Assembly (NCBI RefSeq): GCF_014655715.1
Contig: NZ_BNBM01000002.1
Coordinates: forward strand, 62,001 to 126,000
Direction of reading: 5' to 3'
DNA length: 64,000 nt
DNA from: Streptomyces lanatus
GTDB taxonomy: Bacteria > Actinomycetota > Actinomycetes > Streptomycetales > Streptomycetaceae
Shown one piece after another: positions 26,958 through 35,392 of the stretch. Both the position numbers and the translations under genes were made by a program. Positions within the stretch are counted from its first letter, which is position 1. Each line of letters opens with the position of its first letter. Below the pieces are notes generated by a model. That model saw only the letters and a list, made by a program, of their open reading frames with translations. It did no database searches and was not told the DNA's origin.

Positions 26958-27821
26958 TCACACGGGTGTGACGGCCACCGTCACCCCGGGTTCGGCGGCC
27001 GGGCTCACCGCCGCCGAGACCCGTACCGCCACCTCCCGTGCAACATGGCCCGCGCGTGACGCCCCGGCGAGCAGCATCGGCTGGAGGCGTTCCAGGCCCG
27101 TGACGAGGAGTTCCTCGCCGGCGATGAGCACCGGGCGGGCCGCCTTGGCCGTCGCCGCCGCCGCTTCGGCGAGGTCGGCGAGGGGCGGGAGGGTGGCGCG
27201 TACGGCGTTCGCCCCGGCGGTGGCCGCCCGTTCGGCCAGGGCGACCTGGAGCGGCATCAGGGGTGCGAGCGCGGCCGTCAGCGCGTCGGCGATACGGCGG
27301 AGTTCGGGGGACTGCTCGCGCAGGACCTCCGCGGTGGTGCGCAGAAGGGGGGTCAGGGCGAGCAGTGCGCCCGCGGCCACGCCCGCCGTCGCCGGGAGCA
27401 GGGGCGAGGTCGCCTCGACGAGTTCGCCGAGCGCCGCCGCGAACTCCTCGACGGCCGGCTCCACCGCGTCCAGCACCGGCAGCAGGCTGTCGCCGAGGGC
27501 GGCCAGCAGCGCCTGGGCGGGTTCGCTCACGGGGTGGACGGCGAGGGGTGCCCCGCTGGTGCCGAGGCGGGTGAGAGTCTCGACGATGCGGTAGAAGGCC
27601 TCCTGGGCCTCGGGGGTGGCGCTGGCCTCGGCGAGTTCGGCGGTGGTCTGCCGCAGCACGCGCAGGACCTCGGCGCCCGATCCGTCCCTGGGGTCGAAGG
27701 TGTTGAGCGCGATCCGGGTGATGTTCCCCGCCGTGTCGAGGAGTTGGCCGGTGATGTCGGTGGTGCTGCGTGCCATGCGGAGTACGTCGTCCCTGGTCGG
27801 GAGCGTGGGGATCGGTGCCAT
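26958..27821 (-). CDS. Alanine-rich helical protein of unknown function
   Basis: 287-aa protein with very high Ala/Leu/Glu content and almost no aromatic residues. It is predicted to be nearly all helix and probably amphipathic. No signal peptide, catalytic motif or recognised domain. It begins MAPIPTLPTRDDVLRMARST and has a GAGGAGAG ribosome-binding site 4 nt upstream, so it is a real gene. It is divergent from the M14 peptidase gene. Confidence 0.75.
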   Translation of the reverse strand: MAPIPTLPTRDDVLRMARSTTDITGQLLDTAGNITRIALNTFDPRDGSGAEVLRVLRQTTAELAEASATPEAQEAFYRIVETLTRLGTSGAPLAVHPVSEPAQALLAALGDSLLPVLDAVEPAVEEFAAALGELVEATSPLLPATAGVAAGALLALTPLLRTTAEVLREQSPELRRIADALTAALAPLMPLQVALAERAATAGANAVRATLPPLADLAEAAAATAKAARPVLIAGEELLVTGLERLQPMLLAGASRAGHVAREVAVRVSAAVSPAAEPGVTVAVTPV

Positions 27822-27911
27822 GGGACTCTCCTCGCGTCCTGCCGCCGCCGGTGCCGCTCACAGGATGCCCTCTGCGGACGGCCCGGCAGGGGCCGTACGG
27901 GACATCCGTGG

Positions 27912-27933
27912 CGGCAACTCCCTCTTGTTGCCG
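27912..27933. promoter_or_regulatory. Inverted repeat CGGCAAC-N8-GTTGCCG
   Basis: A perfect 7-bp inverted repeat in the 171-bp gap between the divergent Ala-rich gene and the M14 peptidase gene, 60 bp before the latter. Candidate operator; the regulator is unknown. Confidence 0.4.
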
Positions 27934-27992
27934 TTGAGTCGAACGGGTACACCTCGCCGTACCGATCTTTGGACGTTCCGGAGGAGGTACAC

Positions 27993-30554
27993 GTGCGCAA
28001 CACGAGAACCGTTCCTGCGAGACCCGTTCTGTTCACCGCCCTGGCCGTCACCGCGGCGGGCTCCCTGCTGCTCGGCCCGAACACCGCCGTGGCGAAGCCC
28101 GAACCGCCGGTCCACCGCGAGGCCGCGGCCGACGGGACCGCCGCCGCGCGCACACCCGCGAGCACGGCCCGGCGCGCCCTCGCCGCGACCGGCGCACCCC
28201 TCGCCGACGACAGCCGCGGCTACCCGCGCCGGCAGGTCCTCACCCCGGACCCGGAGAACCCGGCCGACAAGTCCATCAAGCTCGGCCTCACCCCGTACCA
28301 CGGCATCGCGCCGAAGCTGAACGCCCTGCAAGCCCTGGGCGACCGGGTGAGCGTCGAGGTCACGGGCCGGTCGGCCGGCGGGCACCGGCTGTATCTCGTC
28401 ACCGTGACCGCGCCGGAGAACGCGCGCCAGGCCCGTGCCCAGGCGCGGATGCGGGAGCTGATCGAGAAGGCGCCCGCCGTCGCCGCCAAGTCCCCCGAGA
28501 TCAAGCGGGCCTACAAGGCGCCGGTGTTCGTCAACAACAACATCCACGGTGACGAGTGGGAGGGCACCGACGCCTCCCTGAAGCTGATCGAGCGGCTCGC
28601 GAGGGCCGGGGACGGCCGCACGCGTGACCTTCTCGCCCACAGCCGCCTCTACTTCAACATCACCGCCAACCCGGACGGCCGTATCGCCGGGACCCGCGCC
28701 AACGCGGGCGGCTTCGACATGAACCGGGACTTCGTCACCGCCTCGCAGCCCGAGGTGCGGGCGATGCGGCAGATCATGGTCGACAAGCAGCCCGCCGTGA
28801 TGCTCGATCTGCACGGCTATGTCAACGGCACCCTCATCGAGCCCACCACTCCCCCGCACGGCGAGAACTACGAATACGACCTGTTCCTGAAGAACACCTA
28901 CGCCAACGCCCTCGGCATGGAGGCCGCCGTCAACGGCCTCGGCTACACACCCGCCAAGGACGGCGTCGAGTCCGCGCAGATCCCGTTCCGGGACCAGGAG
29001 GAGGGCTGGGACGACTGGCCGCCGATCTTCACCCCGCAGTACGCGGCCTTCCACGGCACCGTCGCCGCGCACACGGTGGAGATCCCGCTGGAGGTGAACG
29101 GCTCCGTCTACGACACCCTCCCCGTCGCCGAACTGCGCCGCCGCTCCGCCATCAACGTCGATGTCGCCGGGGCCGCCCTGCGCGCCACCCTCGACTTCGT
29201 CCAGGCCCGGCGCACCTCGCTGGTCGCCGACCAGATCGAGGTCTTCCGGCGGGGCGCGGCCGGCGCGGCACAGGTGCCGGTGTCCGCGGAGACCGTCCCG
29301 GGCGTCCCCGGCATCGGCCCCGAGGACGTCTACACCACGACCTTCCCCCGCGCCTACGTCATCCCGGCCGGGCCCGGCGCCCAGCGCTCGGCACCCGCCG
29401 CCGCCCGCCTCGTCGACCATCTCCTCGCCAATGACGTCCGCGTCACCCGCGCGCTCCACTCCTTCCGGCTGGGCGGACGGACGTATGCGAAGGGCTCGTA
29501 CGTCGTCGACATGCGGCAGGCCAAGCGCGGCCTGGCGAATGTGCTGCTCGCCGACGGGCGGGACATCAGTGGCAAGGTATCGGTGATGTACGACATCTCG
29601 GGCTGGAGTCTGGGGCGGCTGTGGGGCGCCACGGTCGAGCCGGTGACGCGCGGGAGCCTGCTCGGCGCCCCGCTGTGGCCGGTGTCGGGCGCGGCGCGGG
29701 TCGGGTATGTCGCCCCGCGCGGCGATCTGCGGCTGCGTCTCGACGACCCGCGTGAGATCGCGGCGCTCAACTCCCTGCTGCGGCAGGGGGTTCCGGTGCG
29801 CCGGGCCGCCGACGGGAGCGCGATCGTGCCGGGGTCGGCGCGCGCGAGGGCGGAGCGCGCGGCGAAGACGTACGACGTCGCCTTCGACGCGACGAGGGCC
29901 AAGGGCACGGTGCCGCTGCACCGCACCCGGGTCGCCGCCGCCGTCACACCGGGTGAGCTGCTGGCGCTGAGGGAAATGGACTTCGAGGTGACGCCGGTCT
30001 CGACGGCGGTGCTGAACGCCGGGTTCGACTGGTCGTCGGTGGATGTGCTGTTCGTGTCGGCGGGGCTGGAGTACGAGGAACTGGACGCCGGGGCCCGTAC
30101 GGCGCTCGACGGTTTCCTGGACCGGCACGGGCTCGTCGGGCGGGGTGCCACGGGTGCCGCGCTGAACTCGGCGGCGGGGCTGCTGGCCGTGAAGCCGGTC
30201 GAGGGCAACGGGGACGCCAACGGCGTGGTGCGGGTGGTGAACGCGGGCGGCGCCCTGATGAGCGGCGCCCCCTCGCACGGCTTCGTCTACGCACCCGTGT
30301 GGTTCACCGACCTCGGTCCCGGCGTCCGGGTCGAGCAGGCGTACGCGGCCGGGAACCCGCTGCTCTCCGGGCACTGGCGGCCGGCGCCGGACGGCTCCGG
30401 CGGGCCCGGGGACGCGGCGGGGCGGGCCGCGGTGGTCAGTGGCCCGCGGGCGGTGCTGTTCGGCACCGAGCCCCTGTTCCGGGATCATCCCAAGGGAGAA
30501 TTCGCCCAGGTGGGACGGTCGTTGTTCGGCATGGCCCAGGCCAGTGGCAGATGA
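27993..30554 (+). CDS. Secreted M14 family zinc carboxypeptidase
   Basis: 853-aa exported metallopeptidase. Signal peptide about 1-34 ends at TAVA. The M14 domain spans about 95-430: zinc ligands His185 and Glu188 (NIHGDEWEG), His274 (LDLHGY), substrate-binding Asn244-Arg245 (FDMNRD) and catalytic Glu363 (HTVEIPLE). The remaining 420 residues form a large C-terminal region typical of long Streptomyces M14 proteins and probably fold into beta-rich accessory domains. GTG start at 27993 with GGAGGAGG 5 nt upstream. A serine hydrolase gene follows after 9 nt, probably the same operon. Confidence 0.92.
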   Translation: MRNTRTVPARPVLFTALAVTAAGSLLLGPNTAVAKPEPPVHREAAADGTAAARTPASTARRALAATGAPLADDSRGYPRRQVLTPDPENPADKSIKLGLTPYHGIAPKLNALQALGDRVSVEVTGRSAGGHRLYLVTVTAPENARQARAQARMRELIEKAPAVAAKSPEIKRAYKAPVFVNNNIHGDEWEGTDASLKLIERLARAGDGRTRDLLAHSRLYFNITANPDGRIAGTRANAGGFDMNRDFVTASQPEVRAMRQIMVDKQPAVMLDLHGYVNGTLIEPTTPPHGENYEYDLFLKNTYANALGMEAAVNGLGYTPAKDGVESAQIPFRDQEEGWDDWPPIFTPQYAAFHGTVAAHTVEIPLEVNGSVYDTLPVAELRRRSAINVDVAGAALRATLDFVQARRTSLVADQIEVFRRGAAGAAQVPVSAETVPGVPGIGPEDVYTTTFPRAYVIPAGPGAQRSAPAAARLVDHLLANDVRVTRALHSFRLGGRTYAKGSYVVDMRQAKRGLANVLLADGRDISGKVSVMYDISGWSLGRLWGATVEPVTRGSLLGAPLWPVSGAARVGYVAPRGDLRLRLDDPREIAALNSLLRQGVPVRRAADGSAIVPGSARARAERAAKTYDVAFDATRAKGTVPLHRTRVAAAVTPGELLALREMDFEVTPVSTAVLNAGFDWSSVDVLFVSAGLEYEELDAGARTALDGFLDRHGLVGRGATGAALNSAAGLLAVKPVEGNGDANGVVRVVNAGGALMSGAPSHGFVYAPVWFTDLGPGVRVEQAYAAGNPLLSGHWRPAPDGSGGPGDAAGRAAVVSGPRAVLFGTEPLFRDHPKGEFAQVGRSLFGMAQASGR

Positions 30555-30563
30555 GGAGAGCGG

Positions 30564-31715
30564 ATGACGCAAGGGATCCACGGCACCGTCGCGGACGGCT
30601 TCGAGCCGGTGCGCGAGGACTTCGCCGCGTTCGTGGCGGGTGAACTCCCCGACTACGAAGGACAGTTGTGCGCCTACGTGCACGGCCGCAAGGTCGTCGA
30701 CCTGTGGGCCGGTGAGGGCTGTGAGGCCAGCTCCCTCTACGGCGTGTTCTCCTCCACCAAGGGCGCCGCGTTCATGGTGGCCGCGCTGCTCGTGCAGGAG
30801 GGCACGCTGGAGCCGGACCGGAAGGTGACGTACTACTGGCCGGAGTTCGGGGCCGAGGGCAAGGCCGGGCTGACCGTGCGTGATCTGTTCACGCACCGGG
30901 CCGGGCTGGTCGGCCTGGACGCCGGGTTCACCGGGGCCGAGCTGGCCGACGACCGCGCGATCGCCGAGCGGCTCGCCGACCAGCGGCCGTTCTGGCGGCC
31001 GGGCACGGCCTTCGGGTACCACGCGTTCGTCATCGGCGCGCTCGTCGGCGAGGTCGTACGCCGGGCCACCGGCCGCACGCTCCAGGAGGTGTACGAGGAG
31101 CGGATCCGGGCGCCGTACGGCCTGGACTTCCACCTCGGGCTCCCCGAGGAGCTGGAGCCGCGCTACCGCTCCGTACAGCCGATGCTGCCGACACCGGAGC
31201 AGCAGGCGGAGCTGGACGCGACACCGACGGGGCCGCACACCCTCGCGTCGATCGCCTTCAACACGCATGTGCCGGGGGCGGGCGAGCTCGCGGACTACCC
31301 CAACTCCCGTGCCGTGCGCGCGAACGGGCCCGCCTCGGCGGGCGGGGTGGCCTCCGCGCGAGGGCTGGCCGGGATGTACGCGGCGGCGATCAGCGAGGTG
31401 GGCGAGCGTCCGCCGCTGCTGAAGCCCGACACCATCGCCGAGGTGGGTCAGATCCACTCCACCGGGTACGACCTGGTGGCCCGGTTCCACAAGTCGTTCG
31501 GCCTGGGCTTCCAGGCGATCGCCGACTATGTGTATCCGTATCTGGGCGCGGGCTCCTTCGGCCACAGCGGCGCGGGCGGCTCCCAGGCCTTCGCGGATCC
31601 CCGCTGCGGTCTGGCCTACGGCTACACCCGGCGCCGTATCGCCTATCCGGGCGGAGCGGGGCCGGAGAACGAGCGGTTCGTCAGGACGGTGCACCGGGCG
31701 GCGCTGGCCGCCTGA
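30564..31715 (+). CDS. Serine hydrolase, family VIII esterase/beta-lactamase-like
   Basis: 383-aa cytoplasmic protein of the class C beta-lactamase/esterase superfamily. The nucleophile motif is S63-S-T-K66, Tyr152 lies in FGYHAFVIG at the position of the general-base Tyr, and the C-terminal GHSGAGGSQ replaces KTG. This pattern fits the EstB/LACTB-type esterases more than true beta-lactamases. GAGGAGAG overlaps the end of the upstream peptidase gene and gives a good ribosome-binding site. A terminator follows. Confidence 0.9.
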   Translation: MTQGIHGTVADGFEPVREDFAAFVAGELPDYEGQLCAYVHGRKVVDLWAGEGCEASSLYGVFSSTKGAAFMVAALLVQEGTLEPDRKVTYYWPEFGAEGKAGLTVRDLFTHRAGLVGLDAGFTGAELADDRAIAERLADQRPFWRPGTAFGYHAFVIGALVGEVVRRATGRTLQEVYEERIRAPYGLDFHLGLPEELEPRYRSVQPMLPTPEQQAELDATPTGPHTLASIAFNTHVPGAGELADYPNSRAVRANGPASAGGVASARGLAGMYAAAISEVGERPPLLKPDTIAEVGQIHSTGYDLVARFHKSFGLGFQAIADYVYPYLGAGSFGHSGAGGSQAFADPRCGLAYGYTRRRIAYPGGAGPENERFVRTVHRAALAA

Positions 31716-31732
31716 GACCGCGGATCCGCAGG

Positions 31733-31771
31733 ACGGAGGCCGCACCCCACGTCCAGGGGTGCGGCCTCCGT
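31733..31771. terminator. Bidirectional terminator hairpin
   Basis: A 16-bp perfect stem (ACGGAGGCCGCACCCC at 31733-31748 with its complement at 31756-31771) and a 7-nt loop, between the serine hydrolase gene and the convergent Ohr gene. Confidence 0.88.
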
Positions 31772-31789
31772 GCTGTGCAACGAGCGGTG

Positions 31790-32209
31790 TCAGACCAGCG
31801 TCACGCTGATGTTGCCGCGCGTCGCCTTCGAGTACGGGCAGACCTGGTGGGCCTTCTCAAGCAGGTCCCGGGCCGTTGCCGCGTCGACGTTCGGGATGGC
31901 CGCCGAGATCTCGACGATGATCCCGAAGCCGTCCTCGTTCTTGCCGATGCCGACCTTCGCGGTGACGGTCGAGCCGGTGATGTCGGCCTTCTCCTGGCGG
32001 GCGACGACGCCGAGGGCGCCCTGGAAGCAGGCGCTGTAGCCGGCCGCGAACAGCTGCTCCGGGTTGGTGCCGGCGCCGCTGCCGCCCATCTCCTTGGGCG
32101 GGTTCACCACGACGTCGAGCTTGCCGTCGTCGGTGGCGACCCGGCCGTCGCGGCCGTTCTCCGCGGTCGCGACGGCGGTGTACAGAACCTCGGTCTGCTG
32201 GATGGACAT
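31790..32209 (-). CDS. Organic hydroperoxide resistance protein (Ohr/OsmC family)
   Basis: 139-aa thiol peroxidase that reduces organic hydroperoxides. The two reactive cysteines are Cys61 (SACFQGAL) and Cys124 (QVCPYS); the Arg and Glu that tune the peroxidatic Cys correspond to Arg20 and Glu51. Length is as expected for Ohr. The ATG at 32209 has GGAGGAG upstream; an in-frame extension to 32251 is not supported. In many bacteria Ohr is regulated by a MarR-type OhrR; a MarR gene is 1.2 kb away but pairs with the oxidoreductase. Confidence 0.93.
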   Translation of the reverse strand: MSIQQTEVLYTAVATAENGRDGRVATDDGKLDVVVNPPKEMGGSGAGTNPEQLFAAGYSACFQGALGVVARQEKADITGSTVTAKVGIGKNEDGFGIIVEISAAIPNVDAATARDLLEKAHQVCPYSKATRGNISVTLV

Positions 32210-32306
32210 GCGGTGTCTTCTCCTCCTCGGTCCGCCGTGACTCGCGCCCACGATCGACGACGGTTTCGGAAAGAAGTTACCGCATGCCGGAAATCCAGTG
32301 AAGGCG

Positions 32307-33305
32307 TCAGAGCTTGACGATCATCTTTCCGGTGTTGTCGCCACGGAGAACCCCGAGGAACGCCTCCAGGTTGTTCTCGATGCCCTCGACGACGGTCTCG
32401 CGGTACTTCAGCTGCCCGGAGGCGACCCAGGGGCCGACCTCGGAGACGAACTGCTGCTGGAGGTCGTAGTGGTCGCCGACCAGGATGCCCTCGACGCGGA
32501 GCCGGTTCTGGAGGATCTTGACCATGTTGCGCGGGCCGGGGGTCGGCTCGGTCGAGTTGTACTGGGAGATCATGCCGCAGACCACGGCCCGGCCCTTGAG
32601 GTTGAGGGCGCCGATCGCGGCCTCCAGGTGCTCACCGCCGACATTGTCGAAGTAGACGTCGATGCCGTCCGGGGCGGCCTCCGTGAGCTGCTCCCAGACC
32701 GGGCCGTTCTTGTAGTTGAAGGCGGCGTCGAAGCCGTACTCCTCGACCAGCAGCTTGACCTTCTCGTCGGAGCCGGCCGACCCGATGACCCGGGACGCAC
32801 CCTTGAGCTTGGCGATCTGCCCGACCTGGCCGCCTACCGCACCCGCGGCGCCGGACACGAAGACCGCGTCGCCCTCCTTGAAGGAGCCGACCCGCAGCAG
32901 ACCGGCGTAGGCGGTGAGGCCGGTCATGCCGAGGACGCCGAGGTACGTGGAGAGGGGCGCGGCCTGGGCGTCGACCTTGACGGCGGTCTTCGCGTCCACC
33001 GCGGCGTACTCGCGCCAGCCGAAGAAGTGCAGGACGTGGTCGCCGACCTCGATGCCCTCGGCGTTGGAGGCGATGACCTCGCCGACGGCGCCGCCCTGCA
33101 TGACCTTGCCGAGCTCGAAGGGGGCGGCGTAGGACTTGGCCGCCGACATGCGTCCGCGCATGTACGGGTCCACGGAGAGGTACTTGTTCCGTACGAGCAC
33201 CTGGCCCTCACCCGGCGTCGGCACCTCGGTCTCGACGAGGGCGAAGTCGTCGGCCTTGGGCCAGCCGACGGGACGGGAGAGGAGGTGCCATTCGCGGTTG
33301 CTCAT
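32307..33305 (-). CDS. NADP-dependent oxidoreductase, MDR family (PTGR/CurA-like)
   Basis: 332-aa zinc-independent medium-chain reductase of the leukotriene B4 dehydrogenase/CurA group, which reduces double bonds of alpha,beta-unsaturated carbonyls. The Rossmann motif GAAGAVGGQVG lies at 152-162; LSVDPYMRGRM (43-53) and FDNVGGEHLEAA are group signatures. Divergent from a MarR regulator with operator-like palindromes in the 91-bp gap, which suggests induction by electrophilic or phenolic compounds. Confidence 0.92.
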   Translation of the reverse strand: MSNREWHLLSRPVGWPKADDFALVETEVPTPGEGQVLVRNKYLSVDPYMRGRMSAAKSYAAPFELGKVMQGGAVGEVIASNAEGIEVGDHVLHFFGWREYAAVDAKTAVKVDAQAAPLSTYLGVLGMTGLTAYAGLLRVGSFKEGDAVFVSGAAGAVGGQVGQIAKLKGASRVIGSAGSDEKVKLLVEEYGFDAAFNYKNGPVWEQLTEAAPDGIDVYFDNVGGEHLEAAIGALNLKGRAVVCGMISQYNSTEPTPGPRNMVKILQNRLRVEGILVGDHYDLQQQFVSEVGPWVASGQLKYRETVVEGIENNLEAFLGVLRGDNTGKMIVKL

Positions 33306-33328
33306 GGGGGGTGCCTTTCACAATTTAC

Positions 33329-33387
33329 TTCAGCATCTGAAACAACCATGCTCCTGAATATTTCAGGATGTCAAGTAACGGGGTTAC
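33329..33387. promoter_or_regulatory. Three palindromes in the oxidoreductase/marR promoter gap
   Basis: TTCAG-CAT-CTGAA (33329-33341), TCCTGAA-TAT-TTCAGGA (33352-33368) and GTAAC-GGG-GTTAC (33375-33387). The second, a perfect 17-bp palindrome, covers the expected -35 position for the leaderless marR promoter (-10 TACCCT, 33385-33390). The first two share CTGAA/TTCAG half-sites, as expected for one MarR dimer binding twice. Confidence 0.6.
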
Positions 33388-33396
33388 CCTGAGACC

Positions 33397-33846
33397 ATGG
33401 CCACTCCACACCAGACCCGCCGCCCCGATGAGCTGACCCTCGAGGTCGTCGACCTGATCGGCGCGGTCGTGGCCCGCTACCACGAGGAGTACGAGGAGGC
33501 CGCCGCCGAGCATGCCCTGACCGGGGCGCAGGCGCGGCTGCTGAGCCTGCTGTCGCTGGAGCCGCTGCCGATGCGGAAGCTGGCACAGCGGTTGCGGTGC
33601 GAGCCGTCGAATGTGACCGGGATCGTCGATCGGCTGGAGGCTCGGGGGCTGGTGGAGCGACGGCCGGATCCTGCGGATCGGCGGGTGAAGCTGGCCGCTG
33701 TCACCGAGGAGGGGCGGGGGGTGGCTCGGGGGTTGCGGGAGTCTTTGCGGTTCGCTCGGGAGCCGCTTGCCGGGTTGTCGGAGGAGGAGCGGGTTTCCCT
33801 GCGGGGGTTGTTGCGGCGGATGTTGGGTGACGTTGTGCCGCGGTAG
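33397..33846 (+). CDS. MarR family transcriptional regulator
   Basis: 149-aa winged-helix repressor. DNA-recognition helix and wing at about 58-95 (RKLAQRLRCEPSNVTGIVDR, then GLVERRPDPADRRVK). It most likely represses the divergent oxidoreductase gene and itself. ATG at 33397 lies 6 nt after a TACCCT hexamer without a Shine-Dalgarno, pointing to a leaderless transcript. Confidence 0.92.
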   Translation: MATPHQTRRPDELTLEVVDLIGAVVARYHEEYEEAAAEHALTGAQARLLSLLSLEPLPMRKLAQRLRCEPSNVTGIVDRLEARGLVERRPDPADRRVKLAAVTEEGRGVARGLRESLRFAREPLAGLSEEERVSLRGLLRRMLGDVVPR

Positions 33847-33864
33847 GTCGTCTGCCGTGTGCCG

Positions 33865-33960
33865 GTTCGTTGTGGCTGGCCGCGCCCGCGCGGCGGAGCC
33901 GCATATCGATACAGCCCCGCGCCCCTGGGAGCAGGGCCGCCTGTCGATCAGCCCCGCGCC
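33865..33960 (+). repeat. Dispersed intergenic repeat, copy C
   Basis: Core GTTCGTTGTGGCTGGCCGCG plus C at 33865-33885, one base different from copy A (reverse strand, 2270-2290). It continues into CAGCCCCGCGCCCCTGGG and a second CAGCCCCGCGCC near the right end. It fills most of the gap between marR and the next gene. Confidence 0.55.
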
Positions 33961-34014
33961 GTATCACCCCGCACAGGTGATGCGACGCCCCGGCGTCGGC
34001 GATGAGATGCCCTT

Positions 34015-35337
34015 GTGGGCGGTGGGCGGAGCCTTGATCGAGCGGCCGGGGCGTGGGTGGCGCGGCTGGCGCTGCTCGTCGCCGCCGGGGCCGTCGCGCT
34101 GTTGTTGACGGTGGCCGGAGTCGAGAGCATCACGCTGCTCGTCGTCGGACTTGTCGGGGTCGGTGTCACCGTCGCCGCGTTGTGGTGGACCCTTTCCCGG
34201 CGTGGGCTCCTGCGTGCGCTCGCCGCCGTCCTCGCCCTGCTGGCGCCGATGGCGGTGCTGATGGCGTACTCGGCGGTGGGCATGCTGTGGGCCGTGCTGT
34301 CGGTTCTCGCGCTGTGGGCCGTGGCGGCGCTGATCGGGCAGGCCGCGCTCGCGGCGCACGTACGGCGGCCGGCGCCACGGCAGCGGTCGGCGCCGCCGGC
34401 CAGGGCGCCGTTCTTCATCATGAATCCGCGCTCGGGCGGCGGGAAGGTCGGCAGGTTCGACCTCGTGGCCAAGGCGCGGGCCCGGGGTGCCGAGGTCGCC
34501 GTACTGGATCCGGAGCATCCGCAGGACGTCGAGGGGCTCGCGCGCCGGGCCGTGGCCGAGGGGGCCGACCTGCTGGGGGTCGCGGGCGGGGACGGGACGC
34601 AGGCGCTGGTGGCGGGGGTGGCGGCCGGGCACGGGCTGCCGTTCGTCGTGGTCTCCGCCGGTACCCGCAATCACTTCGCCATGGATCTCGGGCTGGACCG
34701 GGACGACCCGTCGACCTGCCTCGACGCCCTCACCGACGGCGTCGAACTCCTCGTCGACCTCGGGCTGATCGGTGACCGGGTGTTCGTGAACACGGCGTCC
34801 TTCGGCGCGTACGCGACGGTTGTGCAGAGCCCCGCCTACCGGGACGACAAGGTGCGCACCATCATGCGGGAGCTGCCGGACCTGCTGACCCATCATGCCG
34901 GTCCACGGCTGACCGTGCGGGCCGGGGAGGTGGCCATCGACGACCCTCAAGGGGTGCTGATCAGCAACAACCCGTACCGGATGGGCGACGCGGCCGGTCT
35001 GGGACGGCGTCCACGGCTGGACACCGGTGCCCTCGGCGTCCTCGGGGTCAGCGTCGACAGCGCCGCGCAGGCGGCCGGGCTGCTGCGGGGCCAGCAGGCA
35101 CGGGGCCTGACCTCGCTGGCCTCCCACGAGGTCGTCGTCGACGCCGACGCGCCCGACATCCCGGTCGGCGTCGACGGCGAGGCCATCCGCCTGCCCACAC
35201 CGGTCGTCTGCCATGTCATGCCGGGGGCACTGCGCGTCCGCGTACCGCGCGACCGCCCGGGAGTCCCCGCCGCGAGACCGCCGGTCGACTGGCGGGCCCT
35301 GGGCAGGCTGGCGTTCGCACGGCGGGGCGCGGGGTGA
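34015..35337 (+). CDS. Membrane diacylglycerol/lipid kinase family protein
   Basis: 440-aa protein. The N-terminal 115 residues contain about four hydrophobic helices; the rest is a DAGK catalytic domain with FFIMNPRSGGGK (133-144) and the nucleotide-binding GVAGGDGTQ (GGDGT at 191-195), then SAGTRNHFAMDLG. Members phosphorylate diacylglycerol, sphingoid or related lipids; the substrate here is unknown. The start is uncertain: GTG 34015 is used, but GTG 34057 is also in frame, and repeat copy C ends 54 nt upstream. Convergent with the SCO2400-like gene. Confidence 0.85.
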   Translation: MGGGRSLDRAAGAWVARLALLVAAGAVALLLTVAGVESITLLVVGLVGVGVTVAALWWTLSRRGLLRALAAVLALLAPMAVLMAYSAVGMLWAVLSVLALWAVAALIGQAALAAHVRRPAPRQRSAPPARAPFFIMNPRSGGGKVGRFDLVAKARARGAEVAVLDPEHPQDVEGLARRAVAEGADLLGVAGGDGTQALVAGVAAGHGLPFVVVSAGTRNHFAMDLGLDRDDPSTCLDALTDGVELLVDLGLIGDRVFVNTASFGAYATVVQSPAYRDDKVRTIMRELPDLLTHHAGPRLTVRAGEVAIDDPQGVLISNNPYRMGDAAGLGRRPRLDTGALGVLGVSVDSAAQAAGLLRGQQARGLTSLASHEVVVDADAPDIPVGVDGEAIRLPTPVVCHVMPGALRVRVPRDRPGVPAARPPVDWRALGRLAFARRGAG

Positions 35338-35392
35338 GGTTCACTGCCGCGAACGGCGACCGCCCAGGTGCACCCTCGCGAACCGCGGCCTC

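Noticed and set aside
27858..31745. 1295-codon minus-strand frame
   Set aside because: Spans two genes with clear catalytic motifs on the plus strand; composition is that of a codon mirror.
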